A stretch of DNA of 14,118 nucleotides from the NCBI GenBank assembly GCA_029935695.1, contig JAOZJV010000015.1:1-14118 (forward strand), given 5' to 3'. Positions 11,641-14,118 of the stretch are shown here, in pieces. The position numbers and the translations under genes were made by a program. Position 1 is the stretch's first letter. Every line of letters begins with the position of its first letter. Source of the stretch: Candidatus Krumholzibacteriia bacterium. GTDB taxonomy: Bacteria > Krumholzibacteriota > Krumholzibacteriia > LZORAL124-64-63. A model generated the notes under the pieces. That model made no database searches. It worked only from the letters and a program-made list of their open reading frames with translations, and was not told the DNA's origin.

Positions 11641-14118
11641 TGCGTTGGATCAAACCGGCAAAACTTCCGCTACTGGTGGCCTGGACGGTCATCATTGGGC
11701 TGTTGATTTGGGTTGGTCTGAACCCCCAATTTGTGGCGCCGCATTTTTCCGGTCTGGTGGGCAAGCACCTGCTGGGTATGGAAGACGGCAACCTTCGGGT
11801 GCGGGATTTCAACGTGCGTTTGTTTGAAGGAGTTGATCTTTACGGAGTATCGCTGAGTCTGCCCAGCAAATCAGGTGGCATGACCCTGGTCTCAGCCGAC
11901 ACCGTGCGCGTAGATTTTTTCATGGGCGAAGTTCTCGGCGTGGTGCCCAAGCTGCGCCGGGTGGAAGTGCGCAACCCGAATGTCTATTCCCGTGCCGGAG
12001 CCGACTCGGTTCCTGATGAAGATCCCGCCGATTTTCCCCGTCTGGCCATCGAGCATCTGGAAATCAGCCATGCCTTTCTGGAACTCAGTCAATCTGACGG
12101 GAAACTCTCTGAGCGCATCAGCCTGCTTGATTTCCGTGGAGGAATCAGATCTGACGAGGAAGTTGAATTGAATTTGAGAGGGTGCGATGTGGTTTGGGAT
12201 ACGCACCACAGCACTTTGAATGACCTGCGAGGGCGCATAGTCATCGACCGCCAGAAGGTGTTGGCGGATCCGGTTTTCGGGACTTTCAATGGCAAAACGG
12301 TGCGGGTTTCGGGCAGCCGCCATTGGGACGAAACTCTCGACCTGAAGGTCAAGGGTCAGGGCGTGAATGTCAGCGAGGTGGAAGAACTCATTGATATGAC
12401 CCTTGGTTTCCGGGCCGAGGGTGATGTGGATGCCTACCTCGGCAGTGAAGACGGCAAGATTGTCTACGAGGGCTTGTTTCAGGGTGTACTTGAAGGCTAC
12501 CACATGCAGCAATTGCAGGCCCGGGCCGTCATTGGTGAAACCGAGGTGCGCCTGACAGAGGCCAAGGGTATCATCAACGATGCCGATTTTGACGGCACAG
12601 GGTATTTCGACATCAGCAATTCTGAAAATATCAGATTCGAATTGGAGGGTGACGTGGCCCGGGTCAATTTGGCCAACGGCCTGGTGCCCGATGAAGAGGA
12701 TTTGCCCGTCACCAACGGATTCGGCCGTTTGAAAATTGAACACTCCGACGTGCCCATGTGGACCAGGGTCAGCGGTGTGCTGCATAACGGCTTCATCGAG
12801 ATTGTTCCCTTCGACACCTGTTATGTAGACGTGGAAGCTTCCCCCGATTCGGTGATTTTCAATCAGGTGGAAATTTTTTACAACGACCTGCACGCCATCC
12901 TTGAAGGTCTCAGCGATGAAGACCAAAATTTTTCAGGCCAGCTCAGCCTGAACACCCAGGACCTGCAAACTTTGCCTGAGACCTGGAATTGGCCCCAGCT
13001 GCAAGGACGCCTGGTGGGACATGGCGATGTCAGTGGTCCTCTGGAGCGCATTCGCTTTGAAGGATGGCTGAGTGCTTATGATTTCCAGTTGAGTGAACTT
13101 GCTGCCGGAGCCGCTGAAATCGAGCTGGTGGTGGACGATGCCCTGGGCCTGGCCCAGATCAGCGCGAAAATTGAAGGCGACAATTTTGAGGTCGGAGGCG
13201 TTCCTTTTGGAGCCTTCGAAATGCAGGGAGACGCGTCCGAAGACGGGGCCCTCCTGGAATCCTTCCGGTCCCAGCTTGGCGATACAACGGTTGTCCTGTC
13301 CTTCAGTTCCGTGTTCAGCGATACGGTGCAGCAGTTCCAGGTTCAGGACTTCCAGGTGGACCTGGAGGGCACCCATTGGTCTCTTTCCAACCCGGTGAAC
13401 TTCTCTCTGGGTGAAGGCTTTTTCAATCTCCCCGCCCTGGATTTTGTCTCGGACCAGGGACGGGTCGTGTGCCATGGTTATTACGACCAGGACAGCCTGG
13501 TGGGCGGGCACCTCCAGTTGGAGGATTTTGATGTGGGATTGCTCAATCCTTTTGTCCAGACCCGGGTTCCGCTGGTGGGGCGTGTCACTGCCGATCTGGA
13601 AGTGTCCGGCACCACGGACGACCCCATTGTCGATTTGAATGGCCGGCTCACCGATGCTGAATTTGCCCTGGCCAAGGTTGATACCCTGCTTGTGAATTCA
13701 CGCTTCCAGCAGGGAATCCTGGAATTTCATGATCTGAATCTGCTGTCCAATTTCGGCCGAATCAATCTTCAGGGCACCATCGATCATCCTGGCGTGGGGC
13801 CGGCTGATTTCTGGCCCGGGGCAGAGCTTGATCTTGATGTGACGATACCTCATGGCGACTGGCTCTTTTTGGAGCAGTTCAAAATTCCTGCCCTCGAACG
13901 TCTGGAAGGAGACTTTTCCGGTCAGATGGTTGTGGGTGGCTCAACGGATGATCCTGAAATTGTGGGGCAGTTGCACAGCGCTCCTTTCCACGTGCACTGG
14001 TTGCATCTGGATCAGCTGGATGGTGAAATCTGGGCTGACCGTGATGGACTGGTGCTGGCAGGATTGCGCGGAAACAAGGATAGTCTTTCTCTGTCGGGAC
14101 GCATCGAAGTGCCTCTGG
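11640..14118 (+). CDS. tamB: TamB-like translocation/assembly module protein (AsmA-like/DUF490 family), N-terminal part, open at right edge
   Basis: A frame open from ATG 11640 to the window end, 826 complete codons without a stop. Its first base is the last base of the bamA stop (TGATG), a strong coupling signal. The N-terminus MRWIKPAKLPLLVAWTVIIG has one membrane anchor (about residues 9-27). It is followed by LLGMEDGNLRVRDFNVRLFEGVDLYGVSL and VSADTVRVDFF, the typical opening of AsmA/TamB-type proteins. The rest is a long run of short beta strands with many Gly/Asp/Val, as expected for the periplasm-spanning beta-groove. The conserved C-terminal DUF490 domain would lie beyond the window, so the name rests on layout and context. 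TamB is known to work with TamA or BamA in outer-membrane assembly and lipid transport. Full length is probably well over 1,000 residues. Confidence 0.82.
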   Translation, partial: MRWIKPAKLPLLVAWTVIIGLLIWVGLNPQFVAPHFSGLVGKHLLGMEDGNLRVRDFNVRLFEGVDLYGVSLSLPSKSGGMTLVSADTVRVDFFMGEVLGVVPKLRRVEVRNPNVYSRAGADSVPDEDPADFPRLAIEHLEISHAFLELSQSDGKLSERISLLDFRGGIRSDEEVELNLRGCDVVWDTHHSTLNDLRGRIVIDRQKVLADPVFGTFNGKTVRVSGSRHWDETLDLKVKGQGVNVSEVEELIDMTLGFRAEGDVDAYLGSEDGKIVYEGLFQGVLEGYHMQQLQARAVIGETEVRLTEAKGIINDADFDGTGYFDISNSENIRFELEGDVARVNLANGLVPDEEDLPVTNGFGRLKIEHSDVPMWTRVSGVLHNGFIEIVPFDTCYVDVEASPDSVIFNQVEIFYNDLHAILEGLSDEDQNFSGQLSLNTQDLQTLPETWNWPQLQGRLVGHGDVSGPLERIRFEGWLSAYDFQLSELAAGAAEIELVVDDALGLAQISAKIEGDNFEVGGVPFGAFEMQGDASEDGALLESFRSQLGDTTVVLSFSSVFSDTVQQFQVQDFQVDLEGTHWSLSNPVNFSLGEGFFNLPALDFVSDQGRVVCHGYYDQDSLVGGHLQLEDFDVGLLNPFVQTRVPLVGRVTADLEVSGTTDDPIVDLNGRLTDAEFALAKVDTLLVNSRFQQGILEFHDLNLLSNFGRINLQGTIDHPGVGPADFWPGAELDLDVTIPHGDWLFLEQFKIPALERLEGDFSGQMVVGGSTDDPEIVGQLHSAPFHVHWLHLDQLDGEIWADRDGLVLAGLRGNKDSLSLSGRIEVPL

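Noticed and set aside
11892..12926. 344-codon open frame on the minus strand inside tamB
   Set aside because: The plus-strand frame is open for 826 codons with TamB-like layout and a coupled start; the antisense frame has no ribosome binding site or recognisable motif.

Overview
The window is a housekeeping block of a Gram-negative (diderm) bacterium with moderately high GC. An Omp85 outer-membrane assembly protein, a TamB-like protein and a signal-peptidase-II type lipoprotein show the outer membrane; Dxr shows the MEP isoprenoid route. The individual proteins are diagnostic of function but not of a phylum. The short EF-Ts, the Omp85 protein with room for only about three POTRA domains, and the tamB gene directly behind it argue against an ordinary gammaproteobacterium. 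A member of the FCB group or a little-studied diderm phylum is my best guess, and it is inference.

Layout. Bases 2-316 hold the 3' end of mtnA (methionine salvage). A 242-base gap with a promoter-like pair and several small inverted repeats leads into rplM (L13) and rpsI (S9). A 187-base structured spacer follows, then rpsB (S2) and tsf (EF-Ts), separated by a terminator-like hairpin and a tsf leader with two alternative foldings. A strong intrinsic terminator ends tsf. Next is a tight run, pyrH-frr-uppS-cdsA-dxr-rseP (3292-8989), with junctions of 1, 14, -4, 13 and 1 bases, so almost certainly one operon. It links UMP kinase and ribosome recycling to undecaprenyl-PP synthesis, CDP-diacylglycerol synthesis, the first committed MEP step and a site-2 membrane protease. 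A small lipoprotein gene lies on the opposite strand (9005-9442), convergent with rseP and divergent from the next pair. Finally come bamA (Omp85) and a tamB-like gene that is still open at the right edge; the two overlap by one base.

Functionally the window runs from protein synthesis (L13, S9, S2, EF-Ts, RRF) to envelope building (UppS and Dxr for the lipid carrier, CdsA for phospholipid, RseP for envelope proteolysis, BamA/TamB for outer-membrane assembly). Many starts are GTG or TTG, each placed by a Shine-Dalgarno sequence or an overlap. I see no insertion sequence, CRISPR array, tRNA or rRNA. The points most worth a second look are the tsf leader, the three-POTRA Omp85 plus TamB pair at the bamA locus, and the inverted lipoprotein gene.
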